A DNA stretch of 64,000 nt from Desulfonema magnum (GTDB lineage: Bacteria; Desulfobacterota; Desulfobacteria; Desulfobacterales; 4be13). The DNA is taken from NCBI RefSeq assembly GCF_017377395.1, contig NZ_CP061800.1, positions 124,001-188,000 of the forward strand, read 5' to 3'. The position numbers and the translations under genes were made by a program. The notes below the pieces were generated by a model, which was given only the letters and a program-made list of their open reading frames with translations, made no database searches and had not been told where the DNA came from. Below, one piece after another: positions 1 through 8,585 of the stretch (its first letter is position 1; the number at the start of each line of letters is the position of its first letter).

Positions 1-828
1 GAACCCGATATCCGCAAGGTCGAGCATGAGCTGGCTTCCGCGGAATTCCTGGTGTGCCAGGATATTTTTCCGAACGAGACCACGCGCTTTGCGCACGTGG
101 TTTTTCCTGCCGCGGCCTGGAGTGAAAATGACGGCACGTTTACCAACAGCGAGCGCCGGGTGAGCAGGGTCCGCACTGCGAGCAAAGCCCCGGGACAGGC
201 TATGCCCAACTGGTGGATATTCAAACAGATTGCCAAACGTATGGGGCAGGACTGGGCTTCGGACAGCGCCCGGGAACTCTGGGATAATGAGATTTCCGTG
301 CTTGCGCCCCAGCTGTGCGGCATCAAATACCGCCGTCTGGAAGGAGACGGGCTTCAGTGGCCCTGCCCGGATGAGGACCACCCGGGAACCTGCTTTCTGC
401 ACAAGGAAGGCCAGTTCACCTGCGGCCTGGGGGTGTTCACGCCTGTGGAATGGACACCGCCTGCGGAGGTTCCGGATGAGGAATATCCTTTTGTGCTGAG
501 TACCGGGCGCCGTCTCGCACATTATCATACCCGGACACAGACCGGACGCTGCGAGGGGCTGAACGATATTCTGGGTGAAGAAACCGCGGATATTTCTCCC
601 TTTGACGCGGCAGATATGAAAATCGGACACGGAGACATGATCCGGGTCAGTTCCCGGCGGGGCGAGGTGCAGGTCAAAGCAAATGTCACGGATCAGGTTC
701 CCAAAGGCATGGTCTGGATGGCGTTTCATTTCCGGGATGCGTGTGCGAACTGGCTGACCAATCCCGCGTTTGATCCGGTGACGCTGACAGCAGAATACAA
801 GGCATGTGCCGTGCGGATCGAAAAATAG
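1..828 (+). CDS. Formate dehydrogenase alpha subunit, C-terminal part (5' end outside window)
   Basis: The reading frame is open from base 1, so only the last 275 residues of a larger molybdopterin/tungstopterin oxidoreductase are present. Motifs such as LVCQDIFPNETTRFAHVV and FPAAAWSENDGTFTNSERR are typical of cytoplasmic formate dehydrogenase alpha subunits, which oxidise formate to CO2 at a Mo- or W-bis-MGD centre. The last third, from about the sequence FVLSTGRRLAHYHTRTQTGR, is the molydopterin dinucleotide-binding domain that closes these enzymes. The catalytic Cys/Sec and Fe-S motifs would lie upstream and cannot be checked. A tungstate-binding protein gene at 60.8 kb would fit a W/Mo enzyme, but the two are far apart. 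Other members of the superfamily cannot be fully excluded. Confidence 0.88.
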   Translation, partial: EPDIRKVEHELASAEFLVCQDIFPNETTRFAHVVFPAAAWSENDGTFTNSERRVSRVRTASKAPGQAMPNWWIFKQIAKRMGQDWASDSARELWDNEISVLAPQLCGIKYRRLEGDGLQWPCPDEDHPGTCFLHKEGQFTCGLGVFTPVEWTPPAEVPDEEYPFVLSTGRRLAHYHTRTQTGRCEGLNDILGEETADISPFDAADMKIGHGDMIRVSSRRGEVQVKANVTDQVPKGMVWMAFHFRDACANWLTNPAFDPVTLTAEYKACAVRIEK

Positions 829-847
829 TTTTATCTTGCCCGAGGCG

Positions 848-912
848 TGTTCCGACTCCGGATATAAAGCATATAACCCGTTGAATTATATTTCATATAT
901 GGCTATATCTCC
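848..912 (+). repeat. Dispersed intergenic repeat, copy 1
   Basis: This stretch begins TGTTCCGACTCCGGATATAA and resembles 5365-5430, which begins TGTTCCGGTTCCGGATATAA. Both continue with a CATATAAC motif and an AT-rich tail. It lies just downstream of the formate dehydrogenase gene. No coding potential is seen. Confidence 0.45.
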
Positions 913-960
913 AGATTTCGTACACCGCCAAAAAATCTGCTGATTATATAGGGGAGGGCT

Positions 961-1464
961 GACCAAGCCCCGTAGGGGCGGCATATTTGTAGCAGCAGGT
1001 TTGCTGCCGGACGGGGTTTGCAACCCCGTCCGAAACGTTTGCAGGCGGCGATCCGAAAATATTCCGGACGGGGTTGCAAACCCCGTCCGGCAAAATCAGA
1101 GTTAATAAAAACAGTAGGTTGTAATCTTAGCCTGATGCATATGCTGACCAAGCCCCGTAGGGGCGGCATATTTGTAGCAGCAGGTTTGCTGCCGGACGGG
1201 GTTTGCAACCCCGTCCGAAACGTTTGCAGGCGGCGATCCGAAAATATTCCGGACGGGGTTGCAAACCCCGTCCGGCAAAATCAGAGTTAATAAAAACAGT
1301 AGGTTGTAATCTTAGCCTGATGCATATGCTGACCAAGCCCCGTAGGGGCGGCATATTTGTAGCAGCAGGTTTGCTGCCGGACGGGGTTTGCAACCCCGTC
1401 CGAAACGTTTGCAGGCGGCGATCCGAAAATATTCCGGACGGGGTTGCAAACCCCGTCCGGCAAA
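961..1464 (+). repeat. 185-bp tandem repeat, nearly three copies
   Basis: Units start at 961, 1146 and 1331, an exact 185-bp period; the third unit stops early. Each unit carries two palindromes built on CGGACGGGG/CCCCGTCCG and a GCCCCGTAGGGGC core, so the transcript would fold into several strong hairpins. Short frames exist on both strands but they only translate the repeat and are not considered genes. Confidence 0.95.
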
Positions 1465-1467
1465 ATA

Positions 1468-1847
1468 TTCACACCAGCAGCGGACCCAAAATCTTTTCCG
1501 GAGTGCAAAAACAGAGCGAAGCGGTTTTTTGCATCTTTTTTTATTCACAGCAGCAGCGGACCCAAAATCTTTTCCGGAGTGCAAAAATTAAGCGAAGCGG
1601 TTTTTTGCATCTTTTTTTATTCACACCAGCAGCTGACCCAAAATCTTTTCCGGAGTGCAAAAATAGAGCGAAGCGGTTTTTTGCATCTTTTTTTATTCAC
1701 AGCAGCAGCGGACCCAAAATCTTTTCCGGAGTGCAAAAATTAAGCGAAGCGGTTTTTTGCATCTTTTTTTATTCACACCAGCAGCTGACCCAAAATCTTT
1801 TCCGGAGTGCAAAAATAGAGCGAAGCGGTTTTTTGCATCTTTTTTAT
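1468..1847 (+). repeat. 76-bp tandem repeat, five copies
   Basis: Units start at 1468, 1544, 1620, 1696 and 1772. They alternate between two variants (CACCAGCAG and CAGCAGCAG starts), so the array also has a 152-bp higher-order period. Each unit contains a hairpin in which GCAAAAA pairs with TTTTTTGC around a GAGCGAAGCGG core. The reverse complement of that core recurs at 36.6 kb, and a similar hairpin sits at 56.1 kb. Confidence 0.95.
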
Positions 1848-1956
1848 TGACAAATACTCTTCCACGTTATTGAGTTATTCATTGTACGAAGATATTTTGG
1901 TCAGGGCTTCACAGAAAATTAAAATATAAAGTAACTTTTAAGAGGAGACGAAAGCA

Positions 1957-2316
1957 ATGAGTGAATCTGTACTTCAATATGAAGAAAAAATGTGGGAGAT
2001 GTTTGATCTGACAAAGGAACACATGCCCGATCTTACGGAAGCATATTATGGTGCTGTTAAAAATGCTGTATATTGTGACGGTGCTTTGGATCTGAAAACC
2101 AAGAGACTGATGTCATTAGCGATTGGCATCCAGGCCGGATGCAAAGACTGTATGATTTCTCAGACCTCAAAACTATTAGACTTAGGCGCAACACCTGCTG
2201 AAATTTTCGAGGTTTGCGCGGTTGCGGTCAGCATGGGCGGCACACTCGCCTGGAGCAAGGCTTTGGTGGTTGCTGATTATCTTCAGGAACGAGGATTAAT
2301 AAAAACACAACCCTGA
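1957..2316 (+). CDS. AhpD-like / carboxymuconolactone decarboxylase family protein
   Basis: A 119-residue all-helical protein of the CMD/AhpD family. The start is supported by the purine-rich ribosome-binding site GAGGAG about 10 bases upstream. The redox motif is at about residues 67-71 (AGCKDCMISQ): the CxxC pair is present, but the His usually found four residues after the second Cys in AhpD is a Gln here. AhpD proteins act as disulfide reductants in peroxide defence; with this substitution the exact activity is uncertain. The gene stands alone between the repeat arrays and the convergent hemL gene. Confidence 0.82.
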   Translation: MSESVLQYEEKMWEMFDLTKEHMPDLTEAYYGAVKNAVYCDGALDLKTKRLMSLAIGIQAGCKDCMISQTSKLLDLGATPAEIFEVCAVAVSMGGTLAWSKALVVADYLQERGLIKTQP

Positions 2317-2515
2317 CCAATCCCATGCACACGGATAAGCATTCGCTGCGCTCCGTTTCTGCGGATGATGGCCATCGTTCTGGCTTGTCATATCATTCAA
2401 ATCCGGCAGCCCCTCCTCCGGAAATAAATTGGCGTCAAAATTTCTCCCGGACACGGCATTTTCTTCAGGACCAAATAAAACTATCTGTAAACTTGAAACC
2501 TGAAACTGAAAAGTG

Positions 2516-2590
2516 TTCCAAGTTTCGAATTTCGAATTTCAAGTTTCAAGTTTCAAGTTTCAAGTTTCGAATTTCAAGTTTCAAGTTTCA
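2516..2590 (+). repeat. Micro-repeat of AAGTTTC / AATTTCG units
   Basis: About 75 bp of seven-base units (CAAGTTT and variants) run right up to the hemL stop codon. The same unit family occurs inside the lpxB and lpxI coding frames near 50.2, 51.3 and 52.1 kb and near 58.4 kb. Confidence 0.9.
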
Positions 2591-3883
2591 TTATCTCGCC
2601 AACATCGCAAACACTTCTTCAGCAGCCTTTATTGTCGTGTCTATATGCTCATCAGTATGTGCAGCGGAGACAAACCCCGCTTCAAACTGGGATGGGGCAA
2701 GGTAAATTCCTTTTTGGAGCATGCCTTTGTAATACGCTGAAAACAGATCCAGGTCAGAAGTCTTTGCATCAGCAAAATTTTTCACGTCTTTGTCTGTGAA
2801 AAAAAGCCCCATCATGGAGCCTACACGATTAAAAGACGCTTTTATTTCGGCTTTTTCAGCAGCCTTTTTCAGACCTTCGGAAAGCCGGGCGGATTTCTCT
2901 TCCAGGCTCTCATAAAAACCAGGTTTTTTGAGCTGCTCAAGGGTTGTAATTCCTGCTGACATGGCCAGAGGATTACCGGAAAGCGTTCCCGCCTGATACA
3001 CAGGTCCCTGTGGTGCAATATACTCCATAAATTCACGTTTCCCACCATACGCGCCCACAGGCAATCCCCCGCCGATGATTTTTCCAAGGCAGGTGATATC
3101 CGGTGAAATGCCATACAGTTCCTGCGCGCCGCCATAAGCCACCCTGAAGCCGCACATCACCTCATCAAAAATCAGCAGGCTCCCGCTTTTTTCCGTGACT
3201 TCCCTCAATATTTCCAAAAATCCGTGCGCGGGCGGAACCAATCCCATGTTTCCGGCCACAGGCTCCACAATAATACACGCAATTTTATCCCCCTGTTTTT
3301 CCATCACTTCTCTGACACAATCCGCGTCATTATAAGGAAGTGACAGCGTATGCTCCACAAAGGATTTTGGCACGCCCGGACTTCCGGGAATCCCCAGTGT
3401 GGCAACGCCTGAGCCTGCCTCTACCAGAAGGGTATCTGCATGACCATGATAGCAGCCGTCAAATTTGATAATGGTATCCCGTCCGGTGAAACCCCTGGCA
3501 AGACGTATGGCGCTCATGGTGGCTTCAGTCCCTGAATTTACCATACGCACCATTTCTATGGAGGGAACCGCTTCTGTTACTGCCTGGGCAAGTCGGATTT
3601 CAGCAGAAGTCGGCGCACCGAAGCTGGCTCCCTGTGCCAGCGCGAAGGAAAGCGCTTCCGTTACCTTGGGATGTCTGTGACCCAGAATCATGGGACCCCA
3701 TGATCCCACATAATCAATAAAACTGTTGCCATCCGCGTCAAAAATCATGCACCCGTCAGCATTGTTAATAAAAAGGGGATGATCACTCCCCACTGATTTG
3801 CATGCCCGTACAGGACTGTTCACTCCGCCAGGAATAATATTCATTGCCTGCTCAAAAAACTTGCGGGAATTTTCATACTTCAT
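2591..3883 (-). CDS. hemL: Glutamate-1-semialdehyde 2,1-aminomutase
   Basis: A 430-residue PLP enzyme that converts glutamate-1-semialdehyde to 5-aminolevulinate, the last step of the C5 route to tetrapyrroles. The N-terminus ([12 protein letters not shown]), the middle ([25 protein letters not shown]) and the Schiff-base lysine segment ([17 protein letters not shown]) are diagnostic, and the length is normal for HemL. ATG at 3883 is preferred over an in-frame TTG at 3889, because the AAAGGA ribosome site at 3894-3899 would be only four bases from the TTG. The stop lies inside the micro-repeat. Single gene, no operon partner visible. Confidence 0.97.
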   Translation of the reverse strand: MKYENSRKFFEQAMNIIPGGVNSPVRACKSVGSDHPLFINNADGCMIFDADGNSFIDYVGSWGPMILGHRHPKVTEALSFALAQGASFGAPTSAEIRLAQAVTEAVPSIEMVRMVNSGTEATMSAIRLARGFTGRDTIIKFDGCYHGHADTLLVEAGSGVATLGIPGSPGVPKSFVEHTLSLPYNDADCVREVMEKQGDKIACIIVEPVAGNMGLVPPAHGFLEILREVTEKSGSLLIFDEVMCGFRVAYGGAQELYGISPDITCLGKIIGGGLPVGAYGGKREFMEYIAPQGPVYQAGTLSGNPLAMSAGITTLEQLKKPGFYESLEEKSARLSEGLKKAAEKAEIKASFNRVGSMMGLFFTDKDVKNFADAKTSDLDLFSAYYKGMLQKGIYLAPSQFEAGFVSAAHTDEHIDTTIKAAEEVFAMLAR

Positions 3884-3940
3884 TTCCAAAGTATCCTTTC
3901 ATCATGATAAAATAATATATTGACAGTTTTTAAAAAGGGG

Positions 3941-4198
3941 TGTTAGGTTTTAAGTGTTAGGTGTTAAGGTGTTAAGTGTTAGGTGTTAAGTGTTAGGTGT
4001 TAAAGTGTTAAGTGGCTGCCGTACCCTGTAGCCGCCGTGCCCTGAGCCTGTCGAAGGGCAGACCGGGGCAGGTCGGAAAACGGATAAGGAAAATTAACTG
4101 ATTTAGACGGCCTACCTAACACCTAACACCTAACACCTAACACCTTAACACCTAACACCTTAACACCTTAACACCTAACACCTTAACACCTAACACTT
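3941..4198 (+). repeat. Inverted pair of GTTAGGTGTTAAGT micro-repeat arrays
   Basis: The left block (3941-4012) is built of TGTTAGG/TGTTAAG units and the right block (4112-4198) is the reverse complement (ACACCTAAC/ACACCTTAAC). Between them is a GC-rich stretch that includes GAGCCTGTCGAAGGGC. The arms could form one very long hairpin between hemL and the Tpt1-like gene. The same unit family recurs at 53.0, 54.4 and 60.3-60.6 kb. Confidence 0.92.
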
Positions 4199-4227
4199 TT
4201 TATCCAGTCAGGCAAGGTTTTACAACA

Positions 4228-4983
4228 ATGGGACAACAACGATCACCCCAACGATTATCCAAATTTTTATCATATATATTAGAACGCAGGCCCGATGAGT
4301 TTGGTCTGATTTTGGATCCGGACGGATATGTTAAGATCAAGGATTTAATAAAAGCTGTGTGTGAAGAGGACGGGCTGAGATATGTTCGCAGGGCGGCTAT
4401 AGATGAAATCCTTGTCACGCTGCCAAATCCGCCCATTGAGATTAAGGGGAATTATATTCGTGCAAAAAACCGGGAAGGTCTGCCAAAAGAGACCTTTGCG
4501 AAAAATCCCCCCAAGCTCCTTTATACATGTGTACGCAAAAAAGCCCATGGCTTTGTTTTGGAAAAAGGCATATTTCCACAGGCATATCCGAAAGTTATTC
4601 TGTCATCAGATCGTGATCTGGCTGAAAGAATGGGAAAGCGTTCGGACCAGTCCCCGATTCTGCTGACAATTCAGGTTCAGAAAGCCATGAATGAAAGGGT
4701 TGTGTTTTACCAGGCTGGTGAATCGCTTTACCTTGCAGATGCCATTCCGGCAGGCTGCTTTACAGCCCCTCCTCTGCCAAAACAGAAAGCTGAAATCAAA
4801 AAACAGAAAGTCCCGGAAGAGCCGAAAACTCAGAAGTTCCCCGGGAGTTTTTTTATTGACTTTACTGAAGAAAGCGAACATAAAAAACAGGTTGCCCGTA
4901 AAAGAAAGAAAAAACAGGTTACAAAAGAAAAAGATAAGCGGCGAATGAGAAAGCAAAAACAAAAAATGTGGGACAATTCGTAA
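4228..4983 (+). CDS. Tpt1/KptA-like RNA 2'-phosphotransferase fold protein with altered active site
   Basis: A 251-residue protein. Residues 9-180 follow the KptA/Tpt1 pattern (LSKFLSYILERRP, GLILDPDGYVKIKDLI, the IRAKNR strand, and SPILLTIQV near the end). KptA enzymes remove an RNA 2'-phosphate using NAD+. Aligned by eye with the E. coli protein, the catalytic Arg-His pair of LRHKP is Glu19-Arg20 here, the QGHS motif is absent, and LYHGT is replaced by LLYTCV. Normal Tpt1 chemistry is therefore doubtful. The last 65 residues are a Lys/Arg-rich tail (KRKKKQVTKEKDKRR), possibly for RNA binding. Fold assignment is fairly secure; function is not. No strong ribosome site precedes the ATG. Confidence 0.72.
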   Translation: MGQQRSPQRLSKFLSYILERRPDEFGLILDPDGYVKIKDLIKAVCEEDGLRYVRRAAIDEILVTLPNPPIEIKGNYIRAKNREGLPKETFAKNPPKLLYTCVRKKAHGFVLEKGIFPQAYPKVILSSDRDLAERMGKRSDQSPILLTIQVQKAMNERVVFYQAGESLYLADAIPAGCFTAPPLPKQKAEIKKQKVPEEPKTQKFPGSFFIDFTEESEHKKQVARKRKKKQVTKEKDKRRMRKQKQKMWDNS

Positions 4984-5004
4984 TTTTTTCTGTGACTGAT
5001 TAAA

Positions 5005-5062
5005 GAAACCCGGGTTTTCCCGAAATGGGAAAGCGCCTTGTCCGGGGAAAAAGCCGGGTTTC
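5005..5062 (+). repeat. Hairpin element of the GAAACCCGG family
   Basis: GAAACCCGGG at the left pairs with CCGGGTTTC at the right, with an inner CCCG/CGGG stem. It sits just after the Tpt1-like gene and may help terminate it. Related elements are at 9638, 11453, 16111, 56419, 58913 and 62007. Confidence 0.8.
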
Positions 5063-5117
5063 TTCCCGCACTGCGTAACCTTTTGTCCTGTAGATAGAAT
5101 TTTTTTTAATTTTTTAA

Positions 5118-5146
5118 TTGACAAGCTGTTTTTAGCCTGCTATAAG
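5118..5146 (+). promoter_or_regulatory. Sigma-70-type promoter of the tRNA-Lys gene
   Basis: TTGACA (5118-5123) and TATAAG (5141-5146) are separated by exactly 17 bases, a near-consensus housekeeping promoter. Expected transcription start is near 5153, about 34 bases before the tRNA. Confidence 0.8.
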
Positions 5147-5186
5147 GCACATTTGTTTGTGTGACTCACATAGCGCATCCGTCAAA

Positions 5187-5263
5187 GGGCCGTTAGCTCA
5201 ACTAGGCAGAGCACCTGACTCTTAATCAGTAGGTTGAAGGTTCGATTCCTTCACGGCCCACCA
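5187..5263 (+). tRNA. tRNA-Lys(CUU)
   Basis: The acceptor stem GGGCCGT pairs with ACGGCCC, followed by discriminator A and an encoded CCA. The anticodon arm is CTGA-CTCTTAA-TCAG, which gives anticodon CUU (Lys, codon AAG). The D arm and the T arm with GGTTCGATTCC are standard. A single-gene transcript is suggested by the promoter at 5118 and the terminator at 5273. Confidence 0.97.
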
Positions 5264-5272
5264 AAAAATAAC

Positions 5273-5309
5273 AAGGGATTATGATATTTTTATCATAATC
5301 CCTTTTTTT
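5273..5309 (+). terminator. Rho-independent terminator after tRNA-Lys
   Basis: A perfect 13-bp stem (AGGGATTATGATA/TATCATAATCCCT) with a short T-rich loop is followed by a run of T. It lies 10 bases after the CCA end. Confidence 0.92.
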
Positions 5310-5364
5310 GTCCCCTAAATTTTACAAAAAAGTTGCACCAGGGGAAAATTTTCACATTAGGTAG

Positions 5365-5430
5365 TGTTCCGGTTCCGGATATAAACCATATAACGCTTTG
5401 AATCAGTCTGATAACTACGAGATTATATCC
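5365..5430 (+). repeat. Dispersed intergenic repeat, copy 2
   Basis: Matches 848-912 in its first 30 or so bases (TGTTCCGG, CCGGATATAAA, CATATAAC). It lies between the tRNA terminator and the TA antitoxin stop. Confidence 0.45.
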
Positions 5431-5450
5431 AATTTGGAACATTGCCCAAA

Positions 5451-5816
5451 TTACAAAAAGACCTTGTAGCTGATATTCAGAGCTTTCCCCAGTTTTTTGG
5501 CTATGGCTTTTCCGATGGGTCTTTTACCGTTTTCCATCTGGGAGATATGGCCCTGGGGAATTCCGGTAAGCTTTGAAAGTTCCTTCTGGGTTAAATCTTC
5601 CTTATACCTTGCCCCGACCAGGGCAAGGCCCGGAAGTTCATTTTCTTCATAATCTTCAAGAAATGCCTCCCTGAAGGGAACCGAATCAGACATATCGGTA
5701 AACCCCATACGTTTCAGATAACGGACAACTTTGTCCCGATTTTCAGACGGTCCGACAAATCTCAGTTCCACAGGATTGTCAGTACGGAGCTTTTTCGTGG
5801 GTTCCGACGTATTCAA
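5451..5816 (-). CDS. XRE-family antitoxin (HigA-like) of a type II TA pair
   Basis: A 121-residue protein with a C-terminal Cro/C1-type helix-turn-helix at about residues 70-115 (LTQKELSKLTGIPQGHISQMENGKRPIGKAIAKKLG is the region; key positions are the Q-K-E of helix 2 and the S-Q-M-E-N recognition end). The N-terminal half is probably the toxin-binding part. It overlaps the upstream toxin gene by 38 bases, the usual toxin-first layout of HigBA-type loci. It should neutralise the toxin and repress the shared promoter. Confidence 0.82.
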   Translation of the reverse strand: MNTSEPTKKLRTDNPVELRFVGPSENRDKVVRYLKRMGFTDMSDSVPFREAFLEDYEENELPGLALVGARYKEDLTQKELSKLTGIPQGHISQMENGKRPIGKAIAKKLGKALNISYKVFL

Positions 5817-6075
5817 CAGATATTATCCTTATTTTTTCGTCTCTCACTTCCCACACACATACATAGACAGGTTTCCCTTTTTTCAGGTGGCAGTGATGAC
5901 GATTCTTCCCCAGTTTGCCGTAATTCGGCCAGTTTCCGCTGACCGGCCCCCTTATAGCCTTAATTTCTTCGGAAAGAGCCAGAAGCGCACCTTGGACTTG
6001 TCTTGGCAGCTTTTTACGATTTTTCTTAGCATTATTAGATAGTTCTACTTTCCATTTTTTGTTTTTTGCTCCCAT
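5779..6075 (-). CDS. RelE/HigB-like toxin
   Basis: A 98-residue basic protein of the RelE/ParE superfamily. The first helices (LSNNAKKNRKKLPRQVQGAL) and the strand set (VYVCVWEVRDEKIRIISVEYVGTHEKAPY) fit a ribosome-dependent mRNA interferase fold. It precedes and overlaps the XRE antitoxin gene. Family assignment comes from pattern and context; activity is not proven. Confidence 0.78.
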   Translation of the reverse strand: MGAKNKKWKVELSNNAKKNRKKLPRQVQGALLALSEEIKAIRGPVSGNWPNYGKLGKNRHHCHLKKGKPVYVCVWEVRDEKIRIISVEYVGTHEKAPY

Positions 6076-6734
6076 AGTTTATCTTCCTTTTGAAGCGGAT
6101 GAAATGGGAACAATCAACGAGGCTTGCCCCTAGCTCTCCCAGATTATCCGTTTTATTCAATTTATATTGTCTATCAAAATTAAATAAATTATCCGGGAGG
6201 GTAGTATTTAAGCCTTGTTTAAATAAGGACATGAAGAACTCCTCCTTCTTATACTTTGTCTCGTTTCAGCGTTATGAAACGGATCATTAACATTTTATAA
6301 CAAATTTAATGTGCTAAGTTATTTTTTTAAATCTACCTCCTTTGTGTACTTTTTCAAAGAAAAAATATTCCATAAATGGAATATTGTCAATAAAAATCTT
6401 GGGACATTCTGCTTTTCTTTTCCAAGATTCTCTGCGCTCGATTCTGACGGGCAGGGTGAAAAAATGGCTTGAAATCGGAACGCCGGAGGGGTAAATTGGA
6501 TATAATTACAGTCTTCAGAAAGCAGTTTTCCATAAAAAAATTGGTAGTCCTGCACAAGCAGTGATGAATGAGATTCAGTGTCCTGATAATCGGGGGACTG
6601 AACGGGATTTATCACTACCTTTGCAGGACTACCAGAAAAAGATTGTCCGAAGTGTAAAGCGATATTAAAACATGCAGCATAGGCGGCAGGTAAAAGATGA
6701 AGCTCAGTGACTATAAAAACGGTGATAACAAATT
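6076..6734. other. Gene-free interval with one long hairpin
   Basis: No convincing gene is seen in these 659 bases; the short frames lack ribosome sites and family motifs. The interval is AT-rich and contains the imperfect hairpin at 6541-6635. The left part probably carries the promoter of the TA pair at 5451-6075. Confidence 0.6.
6541..6635 (+). repeat. Long imperfect inverted repeat
   Basis: TTGGTAGTCCTGCA at 6541 pairs with TGCAGGACTACCAG ending at 6635, and pairing continues inward to TTCAGT/ACTGAA near 6575-6602. It could be a MITE-like element. No second copy was seen in the window. Confidence 0.65.
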
Positions 6735-6986
6735 ATGACCAAGTCGGAAAAGCTGTTGTCAAAAGCCCGGAACAATCCTTCTGGTCTGTCTTTCAGTGAG
6801 TTTGAAAGGCTGCTTTCTCACAACGGATGGACGTTTGACCATCAGAAAGGAAGCCACCGGATATGGCGCTCACCCGGAGGGACACGCCTTCCTGTTCAGT
6901 GCAGTTCCGGCGGAAAGGCAAAAGGCTATCAGGTGAGACAGTTTCTGAAACAACATGGGAAGGAGAGGAAAAATGGACAAATTTGA
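6735..6986 (+). CDS. hicA: HicA-type toxin
   Basis: An 83-residue protein with the double-stranded RNA-binding-like HicA fold. The conserved catalytic histidine lies in HQKGSHRIWRSPGG (about residues 39-52), followed by the GKAKGYQVRQFLKQHG end. HicA toxins cleave mRNA. It overlaps the HicB gene by 14 bases, the standard hicAB order. N-terminal residues 1-20 are slightly longer than in the smallest HicA proteins. Confidence 0.88.
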   Translation: MTKSEKLLSKARNNPSGLSFSEFERLLSHNGWTFDHQKGSHRIWRSPGGTRLPVQCSSGGKAKGYQVRQFLKQHGKERKNGQI

Positions 6987-7320
6987 CGGGTTCAGCATCA
7001 GAGTTTATAAAGACGAAGACGGTGACTGGCTGGCGCATTTTATTGAACTGCCGAACATTTCGGCTTTTTCAGACACGCCCGAAGGTGCGCTGAAGGAGCT
7101 TGAGACCGCATGGGAGGGTGTCAGAGAAAGCTGCCGGAAACATAATGAACCGCTTCCCCGGCTGCCTGACATTGAAGGATATGACGGGCATTTTGACATG
7201 AAAATTGATCGGAATCTGCATCGTGCGCTTGACATGGAAGCTGTCAGAGAGGGTATCAGCCTGAATGATTTTCTGACCCGGAAGATTGCGGAAATTGCAT
7301 TCGGACAGAGCTGCATTTAA
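6973..7320 (+). CDS. hicB: HicB-type antitoxin
   Basis: A 115-residue protein if started at ATG 6973, which has AGGAGAGG six to ten bases upstream; an in-frame ATG at 6955 is less likely. The N-terminal half has the partial RNase H-like HicB fold (DEDGDWLAHFIELPNISAFSDTPEGALKELETAWEG as the region, with the HFIELP core). The C-terminus (LHRALDMEAVREGISLNDFL) is a ribbon-helix-helix/HicB DNA-binding segment. Paired with hicA. Confidence 0.88.
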   Translation: MDKFDGFSIRVYKDEDGDWLAHFIELPNISAFSDTPEGALKELETAWEGVRESCRKHNEPLPRLPDIEGYDGHFDMKIDRNLHRALDMEAVREGISLNDFLTRKIAEIAFGQSCI

Positions 7321-7450
7321 ACCTTTGCAAGAAGTTCGCTTAACAATTTTCAAGTCCGGTCAGCATGGGGGGACTTGCTCTCTTAAAAGATGGTAAGTGA
7401 GTCCTGAAAGTATGAAAACGACTTGCTGAGGAAGAAAAAAGGAGGAAACC

Positions 7451-7627
7451 ATGAGTTCAGAACACAAAAAAGAACACATAACTGCTGTTGAGTGTACAGC
7501 CTGCGGCTGGGTTGGAATCAGCACCCAGCTTGATTTTATAAACGAAAACAACTGTCCTTGTGCTGATCCTCGGTGCCCGTATTGCGGGGCCAGAACAGAG
7601 GAAATTCCGATAGGAGATGAAATTAGA
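7451..7627 (+). CDS. Small zinc-ribbon protein
   Basis: A 58-residue frame with a strong GGAGG ribosome site four bases before the ATG. Four or more cysteines form zinc-binding knuckles: ECTACGW near residues 14-20 and PRCPYCGAR near residues 40-48, plus a CPC. No family is recognised. It may be a small regulator or a rubredoxin-like accessory protein. It follows hicAB by 130 bases on the same strand and could be co-transcribed. Confidence 0.6.
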
Positions 7628-7728
7628 TGAAAAATAAAAAGGGACAAAAAGTGCCGTGTATGATTTCAAACAGATGGATTTAATTTCCCGATGAATCCGA
7701 AAAAGGCGAAAACAATTACGCCATCCCC

Positions 7729-8081
7729 CTAACCCCGCATCCAGGCATGAAACTTTTCCACCCATTGCAGGATATTCTCCGGAGCATGGGCTTTTTTCCA
7801 TTCCCCTGCGGCATACTTGTTCGCCTCTGCCAATGTCGGATAGATGTGAAAGGAATGCTGCCTTCTTTTGCATCGGATTCATTCAGCCCCCCCCTGGCAA
7901 CTTCGGGGTCCGTATAGGTGGCCCAGGGAATGAGTCTGTAATCCGCCTGAAATGATTTAAAACTCCCGAACAGGCATTGCATTAACCGACGCGTAGCGGC
8001 CGCGTGTGTAAACTGATACTGTCCCACATCGCCTGCACAGAAAATGGAACGCATTCTCAGAGGCTTCGCCTCGTATGTCAT
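7729..8081 (-). pseudogene. Remnant of a mercuric reductase / lipoamide dehydrogenase-like flavoprotein
   Basis: The minus strand encodes pieces of the pyridine nucleotide-disulfide oxidoreductase family: AGDVGQYQFTHAA (FAD-binding end), then DYRLIPWATYTDPEVA (start of the dimerisation domain). In a different frame follows HIYPTLAEANKYAAGEWKKA up to the stop at 7729. About 80 residues are missing between the last two pieces and the frames do not join. The 5' end runs into a tandem duplication. This is a decayed 3' fragment, not a working gene. Confidence 0.78.
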
Positions 8082-8370
8082 CGTCCGGCCGATGATTCAT
8101 ATGAGATGCCACGCAAGGCAGAGCCTTGGGGTATGCGTTCCCAGGCGGAGCCTGGGAACGAGCGAAACTCCCGAACAGGGCATTGCATTAACCGACGCGT
8201 AGCGGCCGCGTGTGTAAACTGATACTGTCCCACATCGCCTGCACAGAAAATGGAACGCATTCTCAGAGGCTTCGCCTCGTATGTCATCGTCCGGCCGATG
8301 ATTCATATGAGATGCCACGCAAGGCAGAGCCTTGGGGTATGCGTTCCCAGGCGGAGCCTGGGAACGAGCG
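7960..8370 (+). repeat. 205-bp tandem duplication
   Basis: The segment from AAACTCCCGAACAGG at 7960 is repeated from 8165 with a period of about 205 bases and only small differences. Each copy includes part of the flavoprotein remnant and one CGTTCCCAGGC/GCCTGGGAACG palindrome. Confidence 0.92.
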
Positions 8371-8543
8371 ATTTTGGGGTATGCGTTCCCAGGCGGAGCC
8401 TGGGAACGAGCGATTTTGGGGTATGCGTTCCCAGGCGGAGCCTGGGAACGAGCGATTTTGGGGTATGCGTTCCTAGGCGGAGCCTGGGAACGAGCGATTT
8501 TGGGATATGCGTTCCCAGGCGGAGCCTGGGAACGAGTGCTTTT
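8334..8543 (+). repeat. 42-bp palindromic tandem repeat, five copies
   Basis: Units start at 8334, 8376, 8418, 8460 and 8502. Each contains CGTTCCCAGGC-GGA-GCCTGGGAACG, an 11-bp perfect hairpin. The array lies between the convergent pseudogene and DHH gene. The last bases of the window (63982-64000) begin the same palindrome. Confidence 0.96.
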
Positions 8544-8585
8544 ATGATATGTGCACGCGAGCTGCTTCTTGTCAGCCCTTAATAT

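Noticed and set aside
1203..1850. 215-codon frame across the 185-bp and 76-bp arrays
   Set aside because: Translates palindromic tandem repeats only.
8210..8582. Plus-strand frames in the 42-bp array
   Set aside because: They encode only G-Y-A-F-P-G-G-A-W-E-R-A-I-L repeats derived from the palindromes.
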